This document shows, piece by piece, positions 1 through 6,425 of a stretch of 7,366 nucleotides of DNA (the first letter of the stretch is position 1; the number at the start of each line of letters is the position of its first letter). The stretch is from positions 1 through 7,366 of the forward strand of contig SDNM01000071.1 in NCBI GenBank assembly GCA_004524385.1, read 5' to 3'. A program made the position numbers and the translations under genes. Under the pieces are notes generated by a model. The model ran no database searches. It worked only from the letters and a program-made list of their open reading frames with translations, and had not been told where the DNA came from. The DNA comes from Promethearchaeota archaeon (GTDB lineage Archaea; Asgardarchaeota; Lokiarchaeia; Sigyniarchaeales; SOKP01).

Positions 1-63
1 AAATGGTTTATTATCCTCGTTTTTTTCCAGAAAATAAGGTTTAATATCTTTATCAGTAGTCAT
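1..63 (-). CDS. Partial CDS, N-terminus of an unidentified protein running off the left edge
   Basis: Reading the minus strand from an ATG at 63-61 gives 21 uninterrupted codons to the window edge, beginning MTTDKDIKPYF and continuing with charged, Asn- and Glu-rich residues. The peptide is hydrophilic, with no signal sequence, and is too short to assign to a family. It lies downstream of, and on the same strand as, the CoA-pathway ligase, separated by 100 bases that include a TATA-like stretch. Archaeal pantoate kinase is sometimes a neighbour of this ligase, but the visible residues neither support nor exclude that. No Shine-Dalgarno sequence precedes the ATG. A chance ORF of 21 codons is possible in such AT-rich DNA, so this is only a moderately confident call. 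Confidence 0.5.
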   Translation of the reverse strand, partial: MTTDKDIKPYFLEKNEDNKPF

Positions 64-163
64 AGTATCTTTTTCTTAAATAATTAAAATTATACTATAA
101 TTAGATAAAATATATATTCCACTAATTTAATATTTTTGAATTGATAATTTAATATTTAAGATT
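64..163. other. Intergenic gap with a 13-base direct repeat
   Basis: This 100-base, almost pure A/T gap separates the ligase stop codon from the start of the clipped left-edge gene; both genes are on the minus strand. It holds two exact copies of TAATTTAATATTT (123-135 and 145-157) with 9 bases between them, and a TATA-like run. No hairpin with a following T-tract is visible, so there is no clear terminator for the ligase transcript. The repeat may be chance given the base composition. Confidence 0.4.
105..119 (-). promoter_or_regulatory. Candidate TATA box for the clipped left-edge gene
   Basis: On the minus strand this stretch reads GAATATATATTTTAT, an A/T run resembling an archaeal TATA box. 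It lies about 45-55 bases upstream of the ATG at 63. Transcription starting some 25 bases downstream would leave a leader of roughly 20 nucleotides. The background is so AT-rich that TATA-like strings are common, so this is only a positional candidate. Confidence 0.25.
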
Positions 164-182
164 TTAGGATTTTAGGATTTTG
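161..182. repeat. Short tandem repeat (ATTTTAGG, about 2.6 copies) over the ligase stop codon
   Basis: ATTTTAGG occurs at 161-168 and again at 169-176, followed by a partial third copy. The array spans the last codons and the TAA stop (166-164) of the minus-strand ligase gene and encodes its terminal KILKS. Removing one unit would restore the same C-terminal residues and a TAA stop, so it looks like a neutral replication-slippage duplication. Confidence 0.6.
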
Positions 183-967
183 AAAGCGTTTTCTTTTTGA
201 GCTTCAATATATTCTTTTATTAAATCTAATGTATCTATGATGTTTTTTTTATTATTAAAATTATTTAGAATGGTAATTAATTGTTCTTTCTTCAAGTTTT
301 TTAAATCTTTAGCAATTTTTATCATTTCTGGTAAGGCTCTAATAATATTGTCAATAATTGTAATATCCGCCCAAATGGCAGTTCTACTAATTGGATTTAG
401 GTCAACTGCAATAACTTTTTTTCCTATTTTTTTTAATGCCTCAGTTCTGTCACCATCTTCTAAAGGAACAAATACCGTATCAGCAATTTTAATCCCTTTA
501 GGGTCTACTAGTCTTCTATTACTCGAGAGTTCTTCAATTTCAACCATTTTATTTTGGTCTAATCCAAGAATTTCTTTTGCACCTGATTTTTCTAATAAAT
601 TCTTAATTGCTTCAATTCTTCCTTCTTTCCTATAAAATAGATTAATCTCAAGCGGAATATTTAATGTTTTTGATAATTTTACTAATTCTTTAGGCACTAA
701 TGCTGCTACATTTCCATTTACACTAATAATTGGTTTATTAGAAATCATTAGTTGGGCAACTGCAGCTTTTATCGCTTTTTTTGCAGTTTCATTGGTTTTT
801 TCACCAAAAATATAATCAAAACATTCTCCCCTTCCATGAGCAATTAAACCCGCTTCAGCAACTACTAAATTTTTCATGCCTTCAATGATTTTATGCCGAT
901 ATTTTAGACTTTTATATCTTGGATGATCTTTTGGGACACTATTATTTCGATTTCTTTTTTCTTTCAT
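164..967 (-). CDS. 4-phosphopantoate--beta-alanine ligase (archaeal phosphopantothenate synthetase)
   Basis: This enzyme joins 4-phosphopantoate to beta-alanine using ATP, giving 4'-phosphopantothenate. With pantoate kinase it is the archaeal replacement for bacterial PanC plus pantothenate kinase in cytoplasmic coenzyme A synthesis. The 267 residues are full length for the family and match it throughout. The N-terminal signature VPKDHPRYKSL is at 11-21, AGLIAHGRGECFDY at 39-52, and the Gly/Asn-rich strand-turn SVNGNVAAL at 82-90. EINLFYR is at 107-113. The nucleotide-binding segment VPLEDGDRTEAL is at 167-178 and AVDLNPISRTA at 187-197. The last ~50 residues are Lys/Asn-rich and weakly conserved. 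The ATG at 967 sits just before the conserved N-terminus and has no Shine-Dalgarno sequence, so the mRNA may be leaderless or nearly so. It is transcribed divergently from aRF1. Confidence 0.95.
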   Translation of the reverse strand: MKEKRNRNNSVPKDHPRYKSLKYRHKIIEGMKNLVVAEAGLIAHGRGECFDYIFGEKTNETAKKAIKAAVAQLMISNKPIISVNGNVAALVPKELVKLSKTLNIPLEINLFYRKEGRIEAIKNLLEKSGAKEILGLDQNKMVEIEELSSNRRLVDPKGIKIADTVFVPLEDGDRTEALKKIGKKVIAVDLNPISRTAIWADITIIDNIIRALPEMIKIAKDLKNLKKEQLITILNNFNNKKNIIDTLDLIKEYIEAQKENAFKILKS

Positions 968-1068
968 AAATTTATAAATCTATAATTAAAACTATATTTA
1001 GATGTTGAAAATTTAGAAAAAGAAAAAAATTTTATCTTTTGTATGATTATTTAATTATGTAGGTAATT
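968..1068. promoter_or_regulatory. Divergent promoter region between the CoA ligase and aRF1
   Basis: This 101-base gap must hold start signals for both outward-facing genes. For aRF1, an A-run followed by TTTTATC (about 1022-1036) could be a BRE plus TATA box, placing the transcription start near 1055-1062 with a very short leader. For the ligase, the minus-strand reading of 991-1001 (CTAAATATAGT) is a TATA candidate that would start RNA close to the ATG at 967. Both are positional guesses in AT-rich DNA. The arrangement could couple the two genes, but no shared operator is evident. Confidence 0.4.
1061..1067 (+). promoter_or_regulatory. Shine-Dalgarno-like sequence for aRF1
   Basis: AGGTAAT lies immediately upstream of the ATG at 1069. 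It matches AGGTGAT, the complement of the 16S rRNA 3' end, at six of seven positions. The spacing is unusually tight. It supports the ATG at 1069 as the start and would be displaced if an internal Met were used. Confidence 0.45.
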
Positions 1069-2343
1069 ATGAGTACTGAAGTGAAAAAGAAGAGCACAGA
1101 TTTAGATATTTATAAGACAAAAAAGTTATTGGAACTCTTAAAGAGCAAGAAGGGTTTTCATACAGAATTAATTTCATTATATATTCCGCATGATCGCAAA
1201 CTTTCAGATGTTACGAATCATCTAAAAAACGAGGTAAGCGAAAGTCAGAATATTAAATCTAAATTGACTAGAAAAAATGTATTGGATAGTATCTCAACTC
1301 TTAAAGGTCAATTAGTAAATATTAGAGAAGTTCCTGAGAACGGATTGGTTATGTTTTCTGGAGCAATCCCGCAAAATAACACACCAGGAACAGAGAAAAA
1401 CGAGTTATATATAGTTAATCCTCCAGAGAAAGTTAAAACTTTTAGGTATCACTGTGCTAGCGAATTTTTATTGTGGCCATTAGAGGAAATGCTCAACCCG
1501 AAAGAAACCTATGGACTATTAGTTATAGGAAGAGCTAAATCAGCTGTTGGTTATCTTAGAGGGAATCACGTGGAAGTTGTAAGAGAATTTACATCAGGGA
1601 TCCATGGTAAACATAGAGCTGGTGGGCAATCACAGAGAAGATATGAGAGATTAATTGAAGAAGGAGAAAAAAGATTTTATCGTCGAATTTCAGAAGAAAT
1701 TAATAAATTATTTTTAAATATAGAAGACCTGAATGGTATATTTATAGGTGGACCTGGGCCTTCAAAAGAGAAATTTGTTAACGACGAAAGTTTGGATTAT
1801 AGATTACGGGATAAAATATTAGACGTCGTTGATCTTGGATATAGCGGGAGCGAGGGAATTCGAGCGTTAATAGACAAGATTAAGGAAAAAATTGAAGACG
1901 TGAAATATATTCGTGAAAAGCTAGTAATGCAACGCTTTATGAAGGAGATATCAAACGATTCGGGTTTAGCAACATACGGGATTGAAGAAGTACAGAAAGC
2001 ATTAAATTACGGTGCCGTTGATACATTAATACTTTCTGAAAAATTAGATTCATATAGAGTAAAATTAGAATGCTCTAACTGTGGTTATGTAGAATTTAGA
2101 AATACAAGGGAACATGAATTAATTAATTTAGAGTCTATTATCCAAGAAGAGAGTTGCCCTAAATGCAATTCAAATAATTTTAATATTATTGAAAAAAACT
2201 CAATAATAGAAGAACTCGGAGAAATTGCCCAAACCACTGGAACGGATGTAGAGATTCTTTCTCCTGAAACTGAAGAGGGAGAGATGTTATATAGTACATT
2301 TGGAGGAGTTGTAGCGATTTTACGATATAAACTTAATTATTAA
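1069..2343 (+). CDS. prf1: Peptide chain release factor aRF1 (class I, archaeal/eukaryotic type)
   Basis: aRF1 reads all three stop codons in the ribosomal A site and triggers hydrolysis of peptidyl-tRNA. The 424 residues contain the three eRF1-type domains. Domain 1 (about 1-145) has the stop-recognition NIKS motif at 61-64, Glu55 just before it, and the YxCxxxF motif as YHCASEF at 127-133. Domain 2 has the catalytic GGQ at 185-187 within GIHGKHRAGGQSQRR. Domain 3 (about 280-424) carries two CxxC pairs, C335/C338 and C363/C366, predicted to form a zinc ribbon in the minidomain, and ends with the family-typical FGGVVAILRY. Human eRF1 has TAS before NIKS; here the residues are E58-S59-Q60. Length and motif spacing are normal for archaea. 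A second plus-strand gene, get3-like, follows after 91 bases. Confidence 0.97.
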   Translation: MSTEVKKKSTDLDIYKTKKLLELLKSKKGFHTELISLYIPHDRKLSDVTNHLKNEVSESQNIKSKLTRKNVLDSISTLKGQLVNIREVPENGLVMFSGAIPQNNTPGTEKNELYIVNPPEKVKTFRYHCASEFLLWPLEEMLNPKETYGLLVIGRAKSAVGYLRGNHVEVVREFTSGIHGKHRAGGQSQRRYERLIEEGEKRFYRRISEEINKLFLNIEDLNGIFIGGPGPSKEKFVNDESLDYRLRDKILDVVDLGYSGSEGIRALIDKIKEKIEDVKYIREKLVMQRFMKEISNDSGLATYGIEEVQKALNYGAVDTLILSEKLDSYRVKLECSNCGYVEFRNTREHELINLESIIQEESCPKCNSNNFNIIEKNSIIEELGEIAQTTGTDVEILSPETEEGEMLYSTFGGVVAILRYKLNY

Positions 2344-2434
2344 ACAATAAAATTTTAAACAGGTTTGAATTGAATAAAAAAAATTAGTTTTTAAACATAA
2401 TTATTAAATATAATGTAAAAAGCAGTGAAAAAAG
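2344..2434 (+). promoter_or_regulatory. Gap between aRF1 and the Get3-like gene, with candidate TATA box
   Basis: The 91-base gap contains TTTTTAAAC at 2388-2396, preceded by an A-run. That could serve as BRE plus TATA for the downstream gene, with RNA starting near 2418 and a leader of about 15 bases. The same T5 run could also help terminate the aRF1 transcript. AGTGA at 2424-2428 is a weak Shine-Dalgarno match seven bases or so before the ATG at 2435. Read-through from aRF1 is equally possible. Confidence 0.3.
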
Positions 2435-3421
2435 ATGGAACTAAAAGATCTTTTATTAAATTTGAAGATGATAATGTTTGGCGGAAAGGGAGGTGTTGGA
2501 AAGACGACATGTGCGTCAAGTTCAGCGATTTGGGCAGCCGAACATGGGAGAAATACTTTAATTATTAGTACAGATCCCGCCCATTCTTTAGGTGATAGTT
2601 TGGGAGTAGAATTACCTCCAGGGGTTCCTACTCCAATCGAGGGGATAAGTAATTTAACTGCATTAGAGATTGATCCTAAAGCGAATATGGCAGAATTTCA
2701 AGGAATAACAAGTGTTAATCCTATGGAAGAAATGGGGTTATCTGGGATGGGGGATATGCCATTAATGGAAGACATGCAAGAATTCTCTTCATTAAGTCCT
2801 CCAGGAATCGATGAAGCGTTAGCATTTGCGAAAGTGTTAGAATTTATTGAAACCGAACATGATTACGATTTAATTGTTTTTGATACGGCTCCTACAGGTC
2901 ATACGCTTAGATTTCTAAGTCTTCCTGAAACATTATCTGGGTGGATTGGCAAATTATTAAAATTGAAGTTGAAAATAGGAAAATTGTTTGGTGCTGTTAA
3001 AAGGATGTTTACAGGGGGAGAAAAAAAGAAGGACAACACATTAGAACTCTTAGAAAAATTAAACAGCTCAATTTTAAACGCGAGAGATGATTTAATCAAT
3101 CCAAACTTAAATTCCTTTGTTATTGTTATGATTTCAGAAGAAATGGCTATTGCAGAAACAGGGCGATTATTAAACGAATTAGTTAAGTACAATATCCCCG
3201 TTTCAAATATTGTGGTCAATCAGTTGTACGAGGATACACGTGAATTATGTGATTTCTGTAAAAGTCGTCGCGAAATGCAACAGAGAAATCTTTCAAAGAT
3301 TAAAGATATTTTTGGAGAAAAATTAGGAAAAATTCTAATTGAAATTCCTTTATTCAAAGAAGAAATAAGAGAATATTATAAATTAAAAGAATTAGGGAAA
3401 TTTTTAATTAATAAAGATTAA
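2435..3421 (+). CDS. get3: Get3/TRC40-type ATPase (ArsA family), tail-anchored protein targeting
   Basis: Get3 homologues are homodimeric SIMIBI ATPases that bind C-terminal transmembrane anchors in the cytosol and deliver them to a membrane. This 328-residue protein has a single ATPase domain, unlike the duplicated bacterial ArsA. The deviant Walker A GKGGVGKTT is at 17-25 with signature Lys18. Switch I STDPAHSLGDS is at 45-55 with probable catalytic Asp47, and switch II DTAPTGHTLR at 150-159. The zinc-binding CxxC that holds Get3 dimers together is C272/C275. Two client-binding-like segments are visible: a methionine-rich stretch at about 85-117 and an amphipathic Leu/Lys helix near 168-190, the region of the TRC40 insert. 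NIVVNQL, just before the CxxC, and REMQQ, just after it, also match eukaryotic Get3. Older annotation would call it an arsenical pump-driving ATPase, but no arsenite-related gene is nearby. Its stop codon overlaps that of the convergent thiolase gene. Confidence 0.93.
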   Translation: MELKDLLLNLKMIMFGGKGGVGKTTCASSSAIWAAEHGRNTLIISTDPAHSLGDSLGVELPPGVPTPIEGISNLTALEIDPKANMAEFQGITSVNPMEEMGLSGMGDMPLMEDMQEFSSLSPPGIDEALAFAKVLEFIETEHDYDLIVFDTAPTGHTLRFLSLPETLSGWIGKLLKLKLKIGKLFGAVKRMFTGGEKKKDNTLELLEKLNSSILNARDDLINPNLNSFVIVMISEEMAIAETGRLLNELVKYNIPVSNIVVNQLYEDTRELCDFCKSRREMQQRNLSKIKDIFGEKLGKILIEIPLFKEEIREYYKLKELGKFLINKD

Positions 3422-4398
3422 TCAGCAAGTTCTTTAACGAAATTACAAAAAGTACAGAGCTTAGAAATTCCACTTGGATATCCGCATTTTTGACAAAAAT
3501 TATGAGATTTTCTTTCATAATGATTATATAGTATTTCGGATAAATCTAAAAAGCAATTAAGTAAATTATATTCTATTTCTGGACTATATTTTTTGCATTC
3601 TTGAATAAAACCTAATACTCGTTTTCTCAGGATTGGATCTTTTTCTCTATACGGACAATGAGGAGCATAATAATTGAATTTTTTAATATTTGCATATAGA
3701 AATATTTCCTCTTCAGGTATTTTAATTAATGGCAACACCTTTTTAATAAAGAATTGAGAGATGTCTTGTTTTTCTTGTTTGAAAAAATATTGATTAGATA
3801 TTAAGTTCAACCTTTTGTGTAGAATATTCATTAGAAAAGTTTCTGCGATATCAGTAAGATTATGCCCCATCGCTAAAATAGTTCCTCCCAATTCTTTTGC
3901 ACCGTCATTTAATAATCTTCTCCTAATTATTGCACAATAGTTGCAAGCATACTTATATTCGGGGGAGTTTTTTTTTATATTTATAATTTCATCTAATGTT
4001 TTCCCAATTTTTTCTTTAAAGGTAACGATTTTATACTCAATATCAAATTTCTTACAGAAATTTGTTGCTCGTTTAATACTCTTTTGTCTATAATCCTCAA
4101 TTCCTTCATCAATTATTAGAGCCGTCAATTTTTCGGAATGATAAGATTTCTTTTGAATTTTCATTAAATTATATAAGAGAGTTATAGAATCTTTTCCTCC
4201 AGATAGAGCTACGATAACTCTATCCTGAGATTTAATCATTTTGTATTTAGATATCGTTTTATAAATTATTTTTTCTATACTTTTTTCAAAACAATGAGGA
4301 CATAATTGTTCTCCAGAATATCTTCTATGAATAACAATTGAATTGGAGCAATAATTGCATTTTCTTTTTTCTAAATATAAGTTATAATCATTGCTCAT
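3418..4398 (-). CDS. tRNA 2-thiouridine synthetase, TtuA/Ncs6 family (PP-loop ATPase)
   Basis: Members of this family adenylate a uridine in tRNA and replace its 2-oxygen with sulfur, the sulfur usually being carried by a ubiquitin-like protein. The 326 residues have the full TtuA-like layout. An N-terminal zinc finger uses C14/C17 and C33/C36, followed by the PP-loop SGGKDS at 66-71. A CxxC at C152/C155 (CNYC) with C248 (HCPY) would be the three ligands of the catalytic 4Fe-4S cluster in TtuA. GHNLTDIAETFLMNIL follows C155 and is typical of the family. A second zinc finger is formed by C302/C305 and C315/C318. The target base cannot be read from sequence: position 54 (TtuA) and wobble position 34 (Ncs6/CTU1) are both possible. 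No sulfur-carrier gene is in the window. The ATG at 4398 lacks a Shine-Dalgarno. The protease gene lies 53 bases upstream on the same strand. Confidence 0.92.
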   Translation of the reverse strand: MSNDYNLYLEKRKCNYCSNSIVIHRRYSGEQLCPHCFEKSIEKIIYKTISKYKMIKSQDRVIVALSGGKDSITLLYNLMKIQKKSYHSEKLTALIIDEGIEDYRQKSIKRATNFCKKFDIEYKIVTFKEKIGKTLDEIINIKKNSPEYKYACNYCAIIRRRLLNDGAKELGGTILAMGHNLTDIAETFLMNILHKRLNLISNQYFFKQEKQDISQFFIKKVLPLIKIPEEEIFLYANIKKFNYYAPHCPYREKDPILRKRVLGFIQECKKYSPEIEYNLLNCFLDLSEILYNHYERKSHNFCQKCGYPSGISKLCTFCNFVKELAD

Positions 4399-4451
4399 TT
4401 GTATTTATTCATTAATATCTGAAAATTATTAATTAAAATCAATTAAATTCA
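4399..4451. other. Short gap between the protease and thiolase genes
   Basis: These 53 nearly pure A/T bases separate the S2P stop codon (4454-4452) from the thiolase start (4398). On the minus strand there are TTTAATT-type strings that could act as a TATA box, but none stands out. Either co-transcription with the protease gene or an independent weak promoter fits. Confidence 0.3.
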
Positions 4452-6278
4452 TTAACTTAACCAAAATGCTACACTTCCTAATTGAATATAAGATAATAGA
4501 AAATTACCAAGAACTATAAATAAAGTCAAAATTCTAATCGTATTCAAAATGGTTTTTTTTATTTTTTTTCTCTCATCATGCCAATATTCGTAAGATACTT
4601 CGATAATTGAGTTTTCTCTTAACTCTGTTTGTTCAGGCAAATCAAAAGATACAGTACTTTTATATCCATCCCCAATTTTGTCGATTAGATCATAATTGTT
4701 TTCACCAAGTATAATTTTGCTTTGTTCTGTTCTTGTTTGGTCTTGTGTGTAGATTTTTATTGAATCTATTTTTTCCACACGATACTCTGATAAACCATAA
4801 AATTTTTCTTTATTTTTATATATAAATTTATCTCTTTTCTTCTTTTTAGATTTGTACTTTTCTCCAATCCCCGAGTTAACCATTTCTTTCACCATTCTGT
4901 CACCATCGAATATTGGCAGAGGAAGCATATTGAATAAAGTTACACTAAAGGCAATTACCCAGAACCATATAAGTTCTCTTAATAAAAAGTCAGGAAAATT
5001 GCCCCCAACAGTTTTTGCGATTATATTGTCGTTTCTAGGCATCCAATACAATTTACTTATAATGCCGATAAAAACACCATCAAAATCAACGTCTAAATAG
5101 TAATTTTTACCAGATTCAGAGGTTAGTTTTATCTTTTTCAAATTAAAATTTGTCAATAGTTTCTCAAGCGTTTGTCCTTCAGCTTTATTTATTCGTGTAC
5201 CATTAATTTTTCTTATAATTAAATCTTCATATAAATCTTTGTTGTAGTTATTTCCATCTTCCTCCTTTGAATAAATATAAGTAATTTTTAATTTTCTATT
5301 GGAGATATATTCATATAAGATTCCTATTTTATAGCGAGGCCCCAAAATTATATTTTTTTCAATCGTTTTATCTACCCTTGGCCTATATATTTTTAATGTT
5401 AATTTATCACCAGGAGAACACTTAATTTTAATAGAGTTATTGTCTAGTAGATTTTGAAGGCTATAATATCCATCCCCGTTAATATTAATAAAACCTTCGT
5501 CTGAATCTTTCTTTTTGAGAGCTGTAATAACATCACCTTTTGAGAGTCTACCATAATTAAAGCCACCCTCATCTTCTTTTAGTACGGAATCTACTTGAAT
5601 AACACGATCCCCGTAAATTGGTGAAATCAGAATTGGAAAAATCAATAAGAGAAAAAAAGCAATTGCAGCTGTTATTGCATTTACAAAAGTACCCGCAGCA
5701 GCGATTCTTAAACGTGTATTCCTATGGAACTTGGGTGAATTTAATTCTCTTTCATCCACTTCAACAAAAGCACCCATTCCAATTAAAAAGAATAATCCTG
5801 CTCCTAAAATACCAGTAGATTTAATGTCGACACCATCATTATTAGCAGCAATTCCATGTGCTAATTCGTGAGTAGTTAAAATGAACAGTAATGGTATTAT
5901 TAAATATGCAAAAAGGGGGAGATCTACCGTGACACCAGGTATTAATGGGGTCACTGCATTTTCTATCCTTGGTTGATATAAGAGATTAATTAAATTTATG
6001 AAAAAGAAAAAAAGGGCAAAGATAATAAATGCAAAAGATACAAAAATTCCTATATTCCAAAAAATTCGCCAAAATCTCGGTTTTTTTTTTGAAATTTTAG
6101 AGATAAAATTATTTAATTTTTTAGTCTTTAACATAGCAATAAAAGGAAAAAACACAAGAATACTGTCTTTCTTATTGCGTAGGATAAAAATTAAAACTAG
6201 TACAATTAACCAGAAGATTATAGAGATAATGAACCATGGATTAGTTATAATTGAAAGGATTAAACTAAAAAAACTCAT
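4452..6278 (-). CDS. Site-2-protease family (M50) intramembrane zinc metalloprotease with PDZ-like region and C-terminal insert
   Basis: S2P enzymes cleave substrates within the lipid bilayer, typically in regulated intramembrane proteolysis. This 608-residue protein has hydrophobic segments at about 15-33, 72-100, 121-143, 156-174, 190-221, 432-456 and 577-606. The zinc motif HELAH is at 137-141 in the third segment. The second catalytic motif, N-x2-P-x4-DG, is N450, P453, D458-G459. Between the fifth and sixth segments lies a soluble region (about 225-415) that looks like two consecutive PDZ-type modules; each has a Gly-Asp/Asn turn and the pattern LSKGDVITAL or EDLIIRKING. A further ~105-residue soluble stretch (470-575) separates the DG motif from the last membrane helix; it has a basic start and an apparently beta-rich remainder. 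It is long for the family, and the natural substrate is unknown. No anti-sigma-like partner is adjacent. The ATG at 6278 has no Shine-Dalgarno but immediately precedes the first hydrophobic stretch. Confidence 0.9.
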   Translation of the reverse strand: MSFFSLILSIITNPWFIISIIFWLIVLVLIFILRNKKDSILVFFPFIAMLKTKKLNNFISKISKKKPRFWRIFWNIGIFVSFAFIIFALFFFFINLINLLYQPRIENAVTPLIPGVTVDLPLFAYLIIPLLFILTTHELAHGIAANNDGVDIKSTGILGAGLFFLIGMGAFVEVDERELNSPKFHRNTRLRIAAAGTFVNAITAAIAFFLLLIFPILISPIYGDRVIQVDSVLKEDEGGFNYGRLSKGDVITALKKKDSDEGFININGDGYYSLQNLLDNNSIKIKCSPGDKLTLKIYRPRVDKTIEKNIILGPRYKIGILYEYISNRKLKITYIYSKEEDGNNYNKDLYEDLIIRKINGTRINKAEGQTLEKLLTNFNLKKIKLTSESGKNYYLDVDFDGVFIGIISKLYWMPRNDNIIAKTVGGNFPDFLLRELIWFWVIAFSVTLFNMLPLPIFDGDRMVKEMVNSGIGEKYKSKKKKRDKFIYKNKEKFYGLSEYRVEKIDSIKIYTQDQTRTEQSKIILGENNYDLIDKIGDGYKSTVSFDLPEQTELRENSIIEVSYEYWHDERKKIKKTILNTIRILTLFIVLGNFLLSYIQLGSVAFWLS

Positions 6279-6425
6279 TTAATTTAAAATTTGTATTTTT
6301 TCTTATTCAAAATTAATATAAGAAATTAAAATTATTGGTTTTGTTTTAATTAAAGTAAAAGGAACAAAATAGTATTATTATAAATTTATAACCTATATCT
6401 GAAAATGCTTCTTTTTTACTCGATT
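6279..6425 (-). promoter_or_regulatory. Upstream region of the S2P gene with a palindromic TATA-like element
   Basis: This 147-base gap lies between the stop of the uncharacterised gene and the S2P start. TTATAAATTTATAA at 6378-6391 is a perfect 14-base palindrome containing a TATA-like core in both directions. Used on the minus strand, it would start RNA near 6350-6360 and leave a leader of about 75-80 bases before the S2P ATG. A palindromic TATA is easily produced by chance here. No T-tract terminator for the upstream gene is clear. Confidence 0.3.

Noticed and set aside
3..44. Plus-strand ATG frame of 13 codons at the left edge
   Set aside because: It is too short, has no ribosome site and conflicts with the longer minus-strand frame in the same bases.
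237..635. Plus-strand 132-codon open frame within the CoA ligase gene
   Set aside because: It is antisense to a well-conserved enzyme and its hydrophobic Leu/Ile/Ser-rich translation is what an antisense AT-rich frame produces.
966..977. ATAAATTTATAA shared by the ligase start (966-977) and the S2P upstream region (6380-6391)
   Set aside because: At the ligase it overlaps the start codon, so it cannot be that gene's TATA box. A 12-base A/T-only match is expected by chance in this composition.
2899..3219. Minus-strand 106-codon open frame inside the Get3-like gene
   Set aside because: It lies wholly antisense to a conserved region including switch II, with Phe/Asn/Ser-rich composition and no family signature.
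2435..3421. Arsenite efflux ATPase (ArsA) role
   Set aside because: The protein has one ATPase domain, the Get3 zinc CxxC and a Met-rich client region. No arsenite permease or arsenical regulator is next to it.
6081..6090. Ten-T run in the S2P gene as a programmed frameshift
   Set aside because: The frame is intact across it (encoding KKK before PRFW), the family alignment continues on both sides, and no overlapping alternative product is visible.
4852..6282. Three short plus-strand frames (4852-5100, 5618-5818, 5998-6282) inside the S2P gene
   Set aside because: All are antisense to catalytic or membrane segments of the protease. Their residues look like reverse-complement shadows, not proteins.
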